A stretch of DNA of 64,000 bases from positions 16,352 through 80,351 of the forward strand of contig CAZARD010000005.1 of assembly GCA_964487505.1 (NCBI GenBank), read 5' to 3'. Under the pieces are notes generated by a model. The model was given only the letters and a program-made list of their open reading frames with translations. It was not told the origin of the DNA and did not search any database. Positions 7,910 to 17,528 of the stretch are shown piece by piece (the first letter of the stretch is position 1; each line of letters opens with the position of its first letter). Made by a program: the position numbers and the translations under genes. The stretch is from JAFDVJ01 sp964487505 (GTDB taxonomy: Bacteria; Acidobacteriota; Blastocatellia; Pyrinomonadales; Pyrinomonadaceae).

Positions 7910-10900
7910 ATGAAGAAGTTGCTTTTTTTATTGAGCGCCGTCGCCCTGCTTTTCGTGTTCGCCGGCGATTCGTCGTCAAGCGCATTCGGCCAGACGGTCC
8001 GCAAGAAGGTCGGTGAACGCCGATCGAAGATCCGGACCAACAAGAACAACACGAGGACGGCACCGAAGCTTCGTTCGCGATCAAATTCCGACGATCCGTG
8101 GCAGGGCGAGGTCGGTGTCTCGCGTACGACGGCGGAGATCCAGGCGGAATCCGATGCGCTGGCGCCCGCGACCGAAGTCCGCGAACGTCGCCCCAGAAAG
8201 CGAATCCCGCCTGATCGGAAAGATCTTCCGCAGAACCCTGAATCGCCGGAGATTCCGATGTTCCCTTACGATCCGAGCGTCGCGCCGGTCCGCGACAATG
8301 ATGCGCAACTTGTCCCGTCAACGCCGCAAACGATCGGTACGACGTTCGACGGGGCCACCTTGTTTGACACCCTTTCTTTCCCGCCGGACACAATGGGCGA
8401 TGTCGGCCCGACGCAGTATGTGGTCGCCGTCAACGGCTGGATCCGTTCGTTCTCGAAGACGACGGGAACCGCCGACGGCGTGCTCAACGCGAACATCGAC
8501 ACCTTTTTCAGTTCGGTCCGCAACGGCACGACGACAACCGATCCGCGAATTAAGTACGATCGTCTGTCGCAGCGTTGGATCGTCGTCATCATCAATACTC
8601 CGGCATCGAACAACCGGGTCCTCGTGGCGACGAGCAACACATCGACGATCACCGCCGGGACCGTCTGGACATTCTATTTCTTCCAGATCAATACCGTGAC
8701 GCCCGCCGGCGACAATAACTGTTTCGCCGATTACCCGACGCTCGGGGTCGATGCCAACGCTCTGTACATCGGCGTCAACAATTTCTGCCCGACAAATTTT
8801 GCGGGCACGTCCGGATACGTGGTCCGCAAGAGTTCCGTCCTTTCCGGCGGCCCGATCGTCGTCACAGCGTTTCGCGGACTCGTCCCGACCTCCAGCAGTG
8901 ATGGGGCCTATACCCCGCAGGGCGTCGACAATCCGGACCCGACGGCAACCGTCGGCTATTTCATTGGGGTCAGCAACGCGGTGTTCGGCCGGCTCATCCT
9001 TCGGCGCGTTTCCGATCCCGGCGGCACACCGACGATCTCGTCCGACATCCTGCTCAGCGTTCCCTCGACCGCATACGCGAGCACGGTTCCGCATCTCGGC
9101 AATACGGGCGGCACCAACGGGAATCTCGATTCACTGGATGATCGGCTCTACCAGGCCTATCTCAGGAACGGGAGGATCTACGCGGCGCACAATATCGGGC
9201 TTAATTCGTCCGGCACTTCGTCAAGCACTCCGGACCGGACCGGAAGCCGTTGGTACGAGATCGAAAACCTGGCGACGACGCCGACGCTCAGGCAGTCGGG
9301 GACCTGGTTCGACAACGCGGCGTCGAATCCCAAGAACTACTGGATCCCGTCGATAATGGTCACCGGCCAGGGCCACATCGCGCTTGGCGGGTCTTCGGCC
9401 GGAGCGAACGACCGGGTGAACGCGGCGACGATCGGCAGACTTTCGGGCGATACGCTCGGCACGCTGCAATCGACCGCGATCTACACCAGTTCTTCGACCG
9501 CTTACAATCCGGCGGGAGACAGCGGCGGCACCAGCGGCCGGCGTTGGGGCGACTATTCGTACACCAGCGTCGACCCGGAAGACGATATGACGATGTGGAC
9601 GATCCAGCAGTACTGCCATGCGTCAAACTCATATGCGGTGCGGATCGCCAAACTGATCGCTCCGCCGCCGGCGTCAATCGCTTCCGCGTCGCCGTCGACG
9701 ATCAATTCGGGGCAGGCGTCGGTGAACGTCACGATCACCGGCACGAGTTCGGCGGGTTCGGGTTTCTTTGACCCGGGCGCGGGCTTTGCCAAACGCCTCG
9801 CGGCATCCGTTTCGGGATCGGGCGTCACGGTCAACAGCGTGACGTACACGAGCCCGACCCAGATCACGCTGAACCTCTCAACGGTCGGCGCGACCGCCGG
9901 TGCGCGAAACGTCACCGTTACGAATCCTGATGGCCAGGCGACGACGGCCAACAACCTGATCACGATTCAATCGAATCCGACGACGACGCAGCGTGCGCCG
10001 TTCGACTTCNNNNNNNNNNNNNNNNNNNNNNNNNNNNNNNNNNNNNNNNNNNNNNNNNNNNNNNNNNNNNNNNNNNNNNNNNNNNNNNNNNNNNNNNNNN
10101 NNNNNNNNNCCTGATCACGATTCAATCGAATCCGACGACGACGCAGCGTGCGCCGTTCGACTTCGACGGCGACAACAAGACCGATATCTCGATCTATCGT
10201 CCGTCGCTCGGCCAGTGGTGGGTTCAGCGAAGTGCGACCTCGACGACCGTCGCCGACACATTCGGCAACGCCTCGGACATCATCACGCCGGTCGATTTCA
10301 CCGGCGACCTGAAGGCTGACATCGCGGTCTTCCGGCCGTCAACCGGCGCTTGGTTCGTTCTCAGGTCTGAGAACTCGACCTTTTACTCGTTCCCGTTCGG
10401 AACCAACGGCGACGTCCCGACCCCGGGCGATTTCGACGGCGACGCGAAGGCCGACGCGGCCGTTTTCCGTCCGTCGAACAGCACGTGGTACATTCTCGGG
10501 TCATTGGGCAATACCGTCATCCAGTCTTTCGGCGCGAATGGAGACGTTCCCGTTTCGTCCGATTACGACGGCGACGGCAAGGCCGACATCGCGATCTATC
10601 GTCCGAGTTTGGCACAGTGGTGGCTGCTGCGGAGCCAGGCCGGATTGATCGTGTATACGTTTGGCGCGCCGGGAGACAAAACGGTGCAGGGCGACTACAC
10701 GGGCGACGGAAAATCCGATGTCGCCGTCTGGCGGCCCTCGACCGGCGCTTGGTTCATTCTGCGGAGCGAGGACGCGTCGTTTTACTCATTCCCGTTCGGA
10801 ACCAACGGCGACACGCCGGTTCCTGGAGATTACGACGGTGACGGCAAGATCGACGCCGGCGTGTTCCGTTCATCGGCTTCGACGTGGTTCCTGAACCGCT

Positions 10901-10974
10901 CGACGGCCGGCGTGCTGATCACCGGATTCGGCATCAACACGGACATCCCGACCCCGTCGGCGTTTGTTCGTTGA
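7910..10974 (+). CDS. Large secreted protein with IPT/TIG-like domain and C-terminal FG-GAP/VCBS-type repeats (interrupted by a false assembly gap)
   Basis: An N-terminal signal peptide (MKKLLFLLSAVALLFVFAG) is followed by a low-complexity basic region and a large beta-rich domain. A TIG-like domain (from about residue 590, ending AGARNVTVTNPDGQ) comes next, then several repeats of the type DYDGDGKADIAIYRPS. The aspartate-rich motifs should bind calcium. The 100-N run at 10010-10109 is flanked by the same 55 bp on both sides. Removing 155 bases restores a single reading frame of about 969 residues, so I treat the gene as one intact CDS. Likely an extracellular or surface protein; substrate unknown. 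A terminator hairpin follows. Confidence 0.85.
10010..10109. other. Assembly gap (100 N), probably spurious
   Basis: The 55 bases before the gap (9955-10009) are identical to the 55 bases after it (10110-10164). The true sequence probably has no gap: collapsing one 55-bp copy and the N run keeps the surrounding gene in frame. Confidence 0.9.
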
Positions 10975-10988
10975 TCCGACGCAAAAAA

Positions 10989-11035
10989 GCCGGCCCCGGG
11001 CAATCGCCTTTCGCGTGACGCCCCCGGGGCCGGTT
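10989..11035 (+). terminator. Hairpin terminator after the FG-GAP protein gene
   Basis: Stem CCGGCCCCGGG (10990-11000) pairs with CCCGGGGCCGG (11023-11033), with a 22-nt loop, an A-run before it and a T-rich tail after it. Confidence 0.75.
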
Positions 11036-11197
11036 CTCCGTTTTCATTCGATTTCGTATAGGACCTAGACGAAATAGTTAGACAAATCTTCTCACAAGCC
11101 TGTAAAATTCCCCGAAAGTTTGGAAAATGCCATTTGGCACGGACATTGCTCAGACTCTTCGCGGATGTCGTTTGATCCGCGAAGACGGAGGTCGGAA

Positions 11198-11800
11198 ATG
11201 ATTCTTCTTCGTCATACTGCCAAAGTCTTCGCAACAATTTCTTTGCTCTTTGCATCGACGGTTGCGCAAGATTCGATCTATCGGCTCGAAGCCGGAACCA
11301 AGATCAGCGTCAGGATGGACGTTGAGATCAACTCGGCCGTCTCGTCCCCGAACGATACGTTCACGGTCAAGACAGCGAATGACGTGATAAAGGATGGGAG
11401 TGTTTTGGTGCCGGCCGGCACGGTGATCGAAGGACGCGTCACCGAAGCGTCGGTTGCGGCGGTCGCGGGAAAAAGAGGAACGCTCGTTTTGCGCTTCGAA
11501 AGGATGCTGCTTCAGGACGGAGAATCGAGGTCGATCGATGCTTCGCCAGTCCGACAGCCTCGCGCCGAGTCAACGCAAAAAACATCGTGGCTCGCCGTCA
11601 TCGCAGGGACGGCCGCCGGAGCGCTGATCGGAGCATTGACAAGATCGGGATCCGGTGCGGCGGTCGGGGCAGGGATCGGAGCGGGCGCCGGAACAGGGAT
11701 CGCCTTGGCCCGCAAGGGAAAGGATGTCCGGATACGCTCGGGCGAAGTTTTCGAGATCGTCCTGAACCGAGACGTCGTTTTGCCGATAAGAGATTTTTGA
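11198..11800 (+). CDS. Secreted hypothetical protein with glycine-zipper segment
   Basis: A 200-residue protein. It has a signal peptide (residues 1-24), then a beta-rich domain containing LEAGTKISVRMDVEINSAV and VLVPAGTVIEGRVTEA. That pattern resembles the small beta domain of VirB10/TrbI-like proteins, but no secretion genes are nearby. Next comes a Gly/Ala-rich hydrophobic segment (AGTAAGALIGALTRSGSGAA) typical of glycine-zipper outer-membrane-associated proteins, and a short beta tail. Start ATG 11198 has a good ribosome-binding site (GGAGGTCGGAA); a start at 11120 would add non-conserved residues. Function unknown. Confidence 0.75.
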   Translation: MILLRHTAKVFATISLLFASTVAQDSIYRLEAGTKISVRMDVEINSAVSSPNDTFTVKTANDVIKDGSVLVPAGTVIEGRVTEASVAAVAGKRGTLVLRFERMLLQDGESRSIDASPVRQPRAESTQKTSWLAVIAGTAAGALIGALTRSGSGAAVGAGIGAGAGTGIALARKGKDVRIRSGEVFEIVLNRDVVLPIRDF

Positions 11801-11830
11801 GATTTGGCCGTTTCCAAAATGGCCAAGTAA

Positions 11831-11870
11831 AAAAGCCCAACGTGAAGGGGAGAGCACGTTGGGCTTTTCG
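11831..11870 (+). terminator. Rho-independent terminator
   Basis: Stem AAGCCCAACGTG, a 10-nt loop, then CACGTTGGGCTTTT, immediately downstream of the glycine-zipper gene. It is preceded by an A-run, so it could act in both directions. Confidence 0.92.
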
Positions 11871-11989
11871 CATTTACAGATCATCCGAGAACACGCGTGC
11901 GGGCGGAGTGGCCACGGATTGACACGTACAAACACGAAAAGCAGATTTTAGCGATCTCGTTTCTGTGCCTTTTTGAACCCAATTACAAG

Positions 11990-12045
11990 CGTCGCCGAAG
12001 GCGACGTCAAATAAAGCCCGGGGTGAAAGCGGAGCGCACCCCGGG
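11990..12045. repeat. Tandem pair of intergenic hairpins
   Basis: CGTCGCC-GAA-GGCGACG (11990-12006) is followed by CCCGGGGTG (12017-12025) pairing with CACCCCGGG (12037-12045) across an 11-nt loop. The combination of a GAA-loop hairpin with a CCCGGGGTG hairpin looks like a dispersed intergenic element, though only one copy is visible here. Confidence 0.7.
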
Positions 12046-12432
12046 TGTTGGCCAAACATCCGTCGTCGCTGAAAGCGACCTGCGGGCCCGATGGAAAAGC
12101 GTCGCCGCCGGAGTCAGGAGTTTGATCCATACCGCCTTCGGCTACGCAAATCGGGCAATCCGGAGCGAACGAACGATCGGGTCGACTTACCCTGCTTTCA
12201 CGAATCCGGCGGGCAATCGTCTTGCGCGAGTCCAATCTATCCGCGCCATCGGCGTTAATCCGCGGCTGAAAACGCTTTGACGCGCGATCCAGCCGGAGGC
12301 GCTTCTTTTGAGACAGCAAATCGGCCTCGAAGCGACACAAACCAATGCTATCCGAAACGATTCGCGGCGCGCGGCCGATCGGAGGAGGAACACTTTGGGA
12401 TAATTCAGGATCGCGCCGTAGAGAACTCCTGG

Positions 12433-12507
12433 CCCGCGAAAGACGCCAAACACGCGAAAAGCAGCATCAAAAAATGGATCTTTCGCGTATTTGGCGTATT
12501 TCGCGGG
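12433..12507. repeat. Long imperfect palindrome
   Basis: The 27-bp arms 12433-12459 and 12481-12507 are reverse complements with only two mismatches, separated by 21 bases. The arms contain CGCGAAA and GACGCCAAA/TACGCCAAA motifs. It could be a dispersed repeat or a cruciform-forming element. Confidence 0.85.
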
Positions 12508-12880
12508 AAATTTCTTCCAATGATCGATCCGGGTTCATCGGCGCGCGGTCAGAAGGTCTGACTGTAAAGCCGGTCCCTTATGGCTCGCGGATGTTCCTTT
12601 CCGGACGGCTGCGGCGCGAAACCGATCCCCGGAGTCTCCCGAATCATCAAAGCAACGGCGAACAATGTTCGATATCATCGGATTCTTGAATCCTTTAGAA
12701 CGCAATTGCAAACAAACACGAACAGCGCTCGGGATCGACCGTTTGATGTCCACTCTCTTTTCGGTCCACCAAGTCGCAGTTAACGTTTCAATGCCCGATC
12801 AGATGCGCCTTCGCGAATATCGGCGGAAATTCGCGGGCTGATTCCCATCGCTGAATTGGGACCGATCCCGTTCCCCAAGG

Positions 12881-13801
12881 TCAGCGGCCCTTGGCGGCCT
12901 TCACCAGTTCCCGCACCTCTTTCGCCAAAGTCGGGGCGTGAAACGGAATTCCGTCGCGGATCGTCCATTCGATCCCACCGGACTTGAACACCTTGCCGTC
13001 TCGGACCTCTTCGACCCCAAGCGGGCTCAGGACCTTGAAGTTCTCGAGCGGGTTGCCGTTGACGACGATCAGGTCGGCCTTGTAACCGACGCGGATCCGG
13101 CCGATCGAATCCTCTTTCCCGAGAATCTTCGCCCCGTTCGAAGTGGCGTGCTGGATCACCTTGAGCGGATGGAAGCCCGCCTCCTGGTGAAGCTCGAGTT
13201 CCCGTAGCAGGCCGAACCCGTAGATCTGATAGATAAACCCGGCGTCCTCGCCCGTGCCGATCACGCCGCCTTTTCGGCCAAACTCGTAAAGCGCATCCAT
13301 CCAGATCCGGTAGTTCTCTTTCCAGAACGTCTCGTCCGTGGATGACCATCCGATGAAATACGAACCGTGATTCGCCGGATTCGGTTTGAAATACTCCGCA
13401 AGCACCGGGTGAAGATATTCGCCGAACGCCGGATTCGTCTGCGCCCTCTGGAGATCGCGCGACGCCTCGTAGATCACCAGGGTCGGATCCCAGGCGACTC
13501 CCGCGGCGATCATCGAATCGAGAACCTTCATCAGTCTTTCGCGGTTCGCTTCGCGCCACAGTCGGCCGGCATATCGGAATCTGTCGACTTCGTCGTTGTA
13601 ATTGTAATCAGAGGGGAAGTTCTGGCGTCCCGATTCGATGGCCGCGTCGGGAATTCCATACCAGTGCTCGATACTCGTCGTGCCGAATTTGATATCGTCC
13701 CAGGCGTTCGTTTCCTCGACGCCGACGTGGTGCATGACCCGCATTCCCTGCTTTTTCGCTTCGTCCATCATCGCCGCCATCAAATCGCGGTCGATCGTGT
13801 A
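12881..13801 (-). CDS. Amidohydrolase family protein, N-terminus lost in assembly gap
   Basis: The reading frame is open into the gap at 13802, so the first part is missing; 306 residues remain. Visible are MHHVGVEE near the start (histidine of the metal centre), GTTSIEHWYG, a GTGEDAGF segment that supplies the catalytic aspartate, and the C-terminal RIRVGYKADLIVVNGNPLENF motif, which is the signature of imidazolonepropionase/prolidase-type amidohydrolases. The substrate cannot be told. Secretion cannot be judged without the N-terminus. The sequence on the other side of the gap does not obviously continue the gene. Confidence 0.82.
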   Translation of the reverse strand, partial: YTIDRDLMAAMMDEAKKQGMRVMHHVGVEETNAWDDIKFGTTSIEHWYGIPDAAIESGRQNFPSDYNYNDEVDRFRYAGRLWREANRERLMKVLDSMIAAGVAWDPTLVIYEASRDLQRAQTNPAFGEYLHPVLAEYFKPNPANHGSYFIGWSSTDETFWKENYRIWMDALYEFGRKGGVIGTGEDAGFIYQIYGFGLLRELELHQEAGFHPLKVIQHATSNGAKILGKEDSIGRIRVGYKADLIVVNGNPLENFKVLSPLGVEEVRDGKVFKSGGIEWTIRDGIPFHAPTLAKEVRELVKAAKGR

Positions 13802-13901
13802 NNNNNNNNNNNNNNNNNNNNNNNNNNNNNNNNNNNNNNNNNNNNNNNNNNNNNNNNNNNNNNNNNNNNNNNNNNNNNNNNNNNNNNNNNNNNNNNNNNN
13901 N
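13802..13901. other. Assembly gap (100 N), real gap of unknown size
   Basis: The flanks of this N run do not share sequence, unlike the gaps at 10010 and 15017. The 5' part of the amidohydrolase gene is probably lost here. Confidence 0.85.
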
Positions 13902-14037
13902 GACGACTTTTTTCAAACAAACTGCTCCCGTCCGCTGTCTGCAGACTGCCGGAAATGACAATGGCGGCTCAAGGCTCTAGAATGGTTTCATTGGTTTTTT
14001 TCAAACAATTATTAAATCAGAGAGGATGAATTAGATA

Positions 14038-14973
14038 ATGGCAGCAGGAAGAAACAAGATCACCGTAGTCGGTGCAGGAAACGTCGGCGCGACGGCCGCT
14101 CATTGGATCGCAGCGAAGGAACTCGCTGATGTCGTTCTCGTCGATATCGTCGAGGGAACGCCGCAGGGCAAATCGCTCGATCTGGCGCAGGCCGCGCCGA
14201 TCGACGGTTTCGACGTGAAACTCGTGGGGGCGAATTCGTACGAAGAGACCGCCGGATCGGATGTCGTCATCATCACCGCGGGCTTGCCGCGCAAACCCGG
14301 AATGAGCCGCGACGATCTCCTTAAGACCAACTCCGATATTGTCGGGACGGTCACCGATCAGGTCGCGAAGTACTCGCCCAACGCGTTCATCATCGTCGTC
14401 TCGAACCCGCTCGACGCGATGACGCAGGTCGCGTTCGTCCGTTCGGGATTCCCGAAGAACCGCGTGATGGGCATGGCCGGCGTGCTCGATTCGGCACGGA
14501 TGCGCTGTTTCGTCGCCGAGGAACTTAACGTCTCCGTCGAGAACGTAACGTGCTTCGTACTCGGCGGACACGGCGACACGATGGTTCCCTTGCCGCGCTA
14601 TTCGACGGTCGCCGGAATCCCGATCACCGAACTGATCCCGAAAGACCGGCTTGACGCGATCGTCACGCGCACCGCGAACGGCGGCGCCGAGATCGTTGGT
14701 TTGCTGAAGACGGGATCGGCATTCTATGCTCCGTCGCTCGCGGCAGTTGAAATGGCCGAGGCGATCCTGAAAGACAAGAAGAAGATCCTGCCCTGCGCTG
14801 TTTATCTTGAGGGCGAATACGGCATCAACAACCTGTTCGTCGGTGTTCCGGTAAAACTCGGCAAGAACGGTGTCGAACAGATCATCGAGATCAGCCTGAC
14901 GAACGACGAACGCGCCGCGCTCCAAAAATCGGCCGGCGCCGTCCAGGAACTGATCGATGTTCTTGGGATTTGA
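14038..14973 (+). CDS. mdh: Malate dehydrogenase, LDH-like type
   Basis: NAD-dependent malate/oxaloacetate interconversion in the TCA cycle, 311 residues. The N-terminal Rossmann motif GAGNVGATAAHW, the substrate loop GLPRKPGMSRDDLL (its arginine pattern favours malate over lactate), and the catalytic GGHGDTMVPLPRYS are all visible. Start ATG 14038 lies behind a purine-rich AGAGAGGA. The upstream region is AT-rich and runs back to an assembly gap at 13901. A heptamer-repeat spacer follows the gene. Confidence 0.94.
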   Translation: MAAGRNKITVVGAGNVGATAAHWIAAKELADVVLVDIVEGTPQGKSLDLAQAAPIDGFDVKLVGANSYEETAGSDVVIITAGLPRKPGMSRDDLLKTNSDIVGTVTDQVAKYSPNAFIIVVSNPLDAMTQVAFVRSGFPKNRVMGMAGVLDSARMRCFVAEELNVSVENVTCFVLGGHGDTMVPLPRYSTVAGIPITELIPKDRLDAIVTRTANGGAEIVGLLKTGSAFYAPSLAAVEMAEAILKDKKKILPCAVYLEGEYGINNLFVGVPVKLGKNGVEQIIEISLTNDERAALQKSAGAVQELIDVLGI

Positions 14974-14986
14974 CGGGAAGCGGTGA

Positions 14987-15309
14987 GCAGTGCAAAGTGC
15001 AAAGTGCAAAGTGCAANNNNNNNNNNNNNNNNNNNNNNNNNNNNNNNNNNNNNNNNNNNNNNNNNNNNNNNNNNNNNNNNNNNNNNNNNNNNNNNNNNNN
15101 NNNNNNNNNNNNNNNNCTTGGGATTTGACGGGAAGCGGTGAGCAGTGCAAAGTGCAAAGTGCAAAGTGCAAAGTGCAAAGCGCAAAGTGCAGTATGTTGT
15201 TGAGCCAACGAAATGCAAGTCCCGAACGAGTGTCTTGCGCCGCAAACTAAGTACTTTCCACTTTGCACTACTGCTCACTGCTTACTGCTCACAGCTTACT
15301 GCTCACCGT
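14987..15309. repeat. Inverted heptamer arrays (AGTGCAA / CTYACTG families) with embedded assembly gap
   Basis: Left part is repeated AGTGCAA units with a 7-bp period (14987-15016, continuing 15147-15196 after the gap). The right part (15253-15309) starts with the complementary CTTTGCA type and continues as ACTACTG, CTCACTG, CTTACTG, CTCACAG, CTTACTG, CTCACCG. Left and right can pair into a long hairpin. The array evidently broke the assembly. Confidence 0.9.
15017..15116. other. Assembly gap (100 N), probably spurious
   Basis: Bases 14962-15016 and 15117-15171 are identical over exactly 55 bp. The true sequence probably contains one copy, although the number of heptamer units is uncertain. 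Confidence 0.9.
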
Positions 15310-15357
15310 TCGCGCATTGCGATATCGGAACGATCTCCCATTTCGGAGGTGATCGAT

Positions 15358-16107
15358 ATGAGATCGATGCAGTTTCTTAAAACGGTCGCGCTGGTCGCGA
15401 TCTTGCTGGTAATACCCTTCGACGCCGTCGGGCAGATCAAAAAGTACCGTTGGAGCGGCGAAATGTGCGAATACGAAGCGCGGTACAATTCGCGCAAGTA
15501 TTCGCCTGAGCAGATCCGCGATACGGTGCTCCTTTCAATGGACCAGGAATTCAGCCTCGAGGTCGGAACGTCCGTCGCGCTTGATCTGGAAGAGATCCCG
15601 CAACTGAACGCGGTCGCGCTGAGGGACGAGTACTTGTTCAAGCGGCAAAAGCTCGCCGCGCTCAAGATCATCGATGATCCCTACTGGAATCAGATTTGGC
15701 GCGACCGTTTGAACGAACTCGACCGCGTCTACCAGCTTTCGCGCGCCACGATCCTCAGCTACAAAGACCCGCAAAGGCTTCGGGACGTGACATATGCGCC
15801 CGTTTGCGTTCGCGAGTTCGCTGAACCGCTGATCGCCGGCGGACAAATGCTCCTCGATACCTGGCTCAAAGTGAATCTCGCCTCAAGGGAAAAGAACGTT
15901 AACCCCGATCGGTTGCGTCTCGAGTTCGAACGGCAGTCGGCATCGCCCGATAAGTTCGCCTATGCGCGCCTCGAAGTGACCGGGTTTGGCTGGCACAACT
16001 GCGTGAACGCGATCGCGCGAGGAGAGAATCCGGATTACGACGAGATCCGCAGACATCTTCGGAAACTGTTTGTCGGAAAGATCAGGGAGCGTTGCGAAAT
16101 GCCTTAA
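15358..16107 (+). CDS. Secreted hypothetical protein
   Basis: A 249-residue protein with a signal peptide (MQFLKTVALVAILLVIPFDAVGQ). The mature part is charged, mostly helical by composition, with cysteines at the sequences GEMCEYEA, APVCVRE, HNCVNA and RERCEMP. Four such cysteines suggest two disulfides in the periplasm. I do not recognise the family. ATG 15358 follows a strong site (CGGAGGTGATCG); the frame runs upstream through the heptamer repeat but is not coding there. Its stop overlaps the stop of the convergent regulator gene by two bases (shared TTAA). Confidence 0.75.
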   Translation: MRSMQFLKTVALVAILLVIPFDAVGQIKKYRWSGEMCEYEARYNSRKYSPEQIRDTVLLSMDQEFSLEVGTSVALDLEEIPQLNAVALRDEYLFKRQKLAALKIIDDPYWNQIWRDRLNELDRVYQLSRATILSYKDPQRLRDVTYAPVCVREFAEPLIAGGQMLLDTWLKVNLASREKNVNPDRLRLEFERQSASPDKFAYARLEVTGFGWHNCVNAIARGENPDYDEIRRHLRKLFVGKIRERCEMP

Positions 16108-17465
16108 CGCTGCGTCTTGTCGGCATTGATCCCGAGACTCTTCATCCGCCTGTAAAGGTGGCTGCGGTCGACGCCCATTGATTCAGCCGCCTTCGAGACG
16201 TTTCCTTCATTTTCAGCGAGCTTGTGAAGAATGAACTCGCGCTGGTAGGCGTCGGTCGCGTCCTTGAACGACGGAAAACGAAAGCTCGACGCCGGAGGTT
16301 CGTCAGTAGAGTTGAAGCGCGGCAGATCGTCGGCTTCGATCCGCGACTTCTGTGACATGATGACGACGCGCTCGATGGTATTCTTCAACTCGCGAACATT
16401 CCCGATCCACGCATAATTCTGGAGCGCGCTTATCGCCGATCCCGTGAATTCCTTCGGCTTCTTCCCGTACGCTCCCGAGAATCGAAGGTTGAAATGATCG
16501 ACCAGCAACGGAACGTCCTCAAGCCGATCACGTAGCGGCGGGATCTGAAACGGAATGACATTCAACCGGTAGAAAAGATCGACGCGGAAATCTCCGTTCT
16601 CGATCAGATCGCCGAGCGGTTTGTTCGTCGCCGAAATCACGCGAACGTCGACCTTGATCGGCGTGTTGGAACCGACCGGTTCGAATCGCTGTTCTTCGAG
16701 CACGCGGAGCATCTTCGCTTGGACCCGCGGAGACATGTCGCCGATCTCGTCCAGAAAGAGCGTCGCGCCGTCGGCGATCTCGAACTTGCCCTTCTTTGCC
16801 GCCGTCGCCCCCGAAAACGCGCCCTTCGCGTGCCCGAACAACTCCGATTCGACAAGTTCCTCCGGTATCGCCGCCGAATTGATTTCGACAAACGGCGCGT
16901 TCCGCCGCCGAGATTGTCCGTGGATTGCGCGCGCGACAAGTTCCTTTCCGGTTCCCGATTCGCCCGAGATAAGGACCCGGCCTTCGGTCGGCGCGACAAC
17001 CGCGATCTGCTTTCGGAGCGCCCGCATCGCGACGGATTCGCCGATCATCACATACTCGCCGGACAGTTGCTCTTCGAGCTGCGCGTTGACGCGCTCGAGG
17101 TCCCGCTGCCGAATCGCGTTGCGGACGGTCAGAACCGTCTTCTCGAGACTCAACGGCTTCTCGATGAAATCAAACGCGCCCAGCTTCGTGGCGTTGACCG
17201 CCGTTTCGATGTTCCCGTGGCCCGAGATTATCACCACCGCAGAATCGTTCCCGTTCTCGCGCAAAAGGCGAAGCGTTTCGAGGCCATCGATGCCCGGACC
17301 AAGCCAGATATCGAGGAGGATGCACGCGAAATGCCTGGTTTCCACGACCGACAGGCAGTCTTCGCCATTGGCGACCGACTCGACCTCGAACCCCTCGTCC
17401 TCAAGCACGCCGCGAAGCGCCTCGCGAATGCCCGGTTCATCATCGACTATCAGAACAGAATTCAT
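16104..17465 (-). CDS. Sigma-54-dependent response regulator, NtrC/NtrX family
   Basis: A 453-residue activator in three domains. The receiver (1-120) has DDEP, the phospho-aspartate in LLDIWL near residue 52 and the lysine in EKPL. The AAA+ domain (about 140-370) has Walker A GESGTGKE and Walker B LFLDEIGDM. A Fis-type helix-turn-helix lies at the C-terminus (NVSKAAESMGVDRSHLYRR). The sigma-54 contact loop reads GAFSGA rather than the canonical GAFTGA. The NtrY-like kinase gene upstream (18110-20251) is the obvious partner. Target genes cannot be told. Confidence 0.93.
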   Translation of the reverse strand: MNSVLIVDDEPGIREALRGVLEDEGFEVESVANGEDCLSVVETRHFACILLDIWLGPGIDGLETLRLLRENGNDSAVVIISGHGNIETAVNATKLGAFDFIEKPLSLEKTVLTVRNAIRQRDLERVNAQLEEQLSGEYVMIGESVAMRALRKQIAVVAPTEGRVLISGESGTGKELVARAIHGQSRRRNAPFVEINSAAIPEELVESELFGHAKGAFSGATAAKKGKFEIADGATLFLDEIGDMSPRVQAKMLRVLEEQRFEPVGSNTPIKVDVRVISATNKPLGDLIENGDFRVDLFYRLNVIPFQIPPLRDRLEDVPLLVDHFNLRFSGAYGKKPKEFTGSAISALQNYAWIGNVRELKNTIERVVIMSQKSRIEADDLPRFNSTDEPPASSFRFPSFKDATDAYQREFILHKLAENEGNVSKAAESMGVDRSHLYRRMKSLGINADKTQR

Positions 17466-17528
17466 CAGCGTACAATTCTACTTTACTCGCCGCGTTGCGT
17501 TCGAGTCCGTATACAAGATTCTGCAAGG

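Larger units (their letters stand above)
11871..12880. other. About 1 kb non-coding region rich in palindromes
   Basis: No reading frame here has credible coding character: translations are Arg/Pro/Ser-rich without recognisable motifs and lack ribosome-binding sites. The stretch holds a GCCACGGAT motif (11911-11919), two adjacent hairpins (11990-12045) and a long imperfect palindrome (12433-12507). Nothing else can be supported. Confidence 0.7.

Noticed and set aside
7910..10974. Frameshift or split gene in the FG-GAP protein
   Set aside because: The frame change is fully explained by the spurious 100-N gap and the duplicated 55 bp; collapsing them restores one frame.
11897..12280. Possible 127-residue gene in the non-coding region
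   Set aside because: The translation is dominated by arginine runs from hairpin sequence, and no start signal or conserved motif is present.
14987..15309. Short regular repeats that could be taken for a CRISPR array
   Set aside because: Units are 7 bp with no spacers of unique sequence and no cas genes nearby; the same style of array occurs at many other loci.
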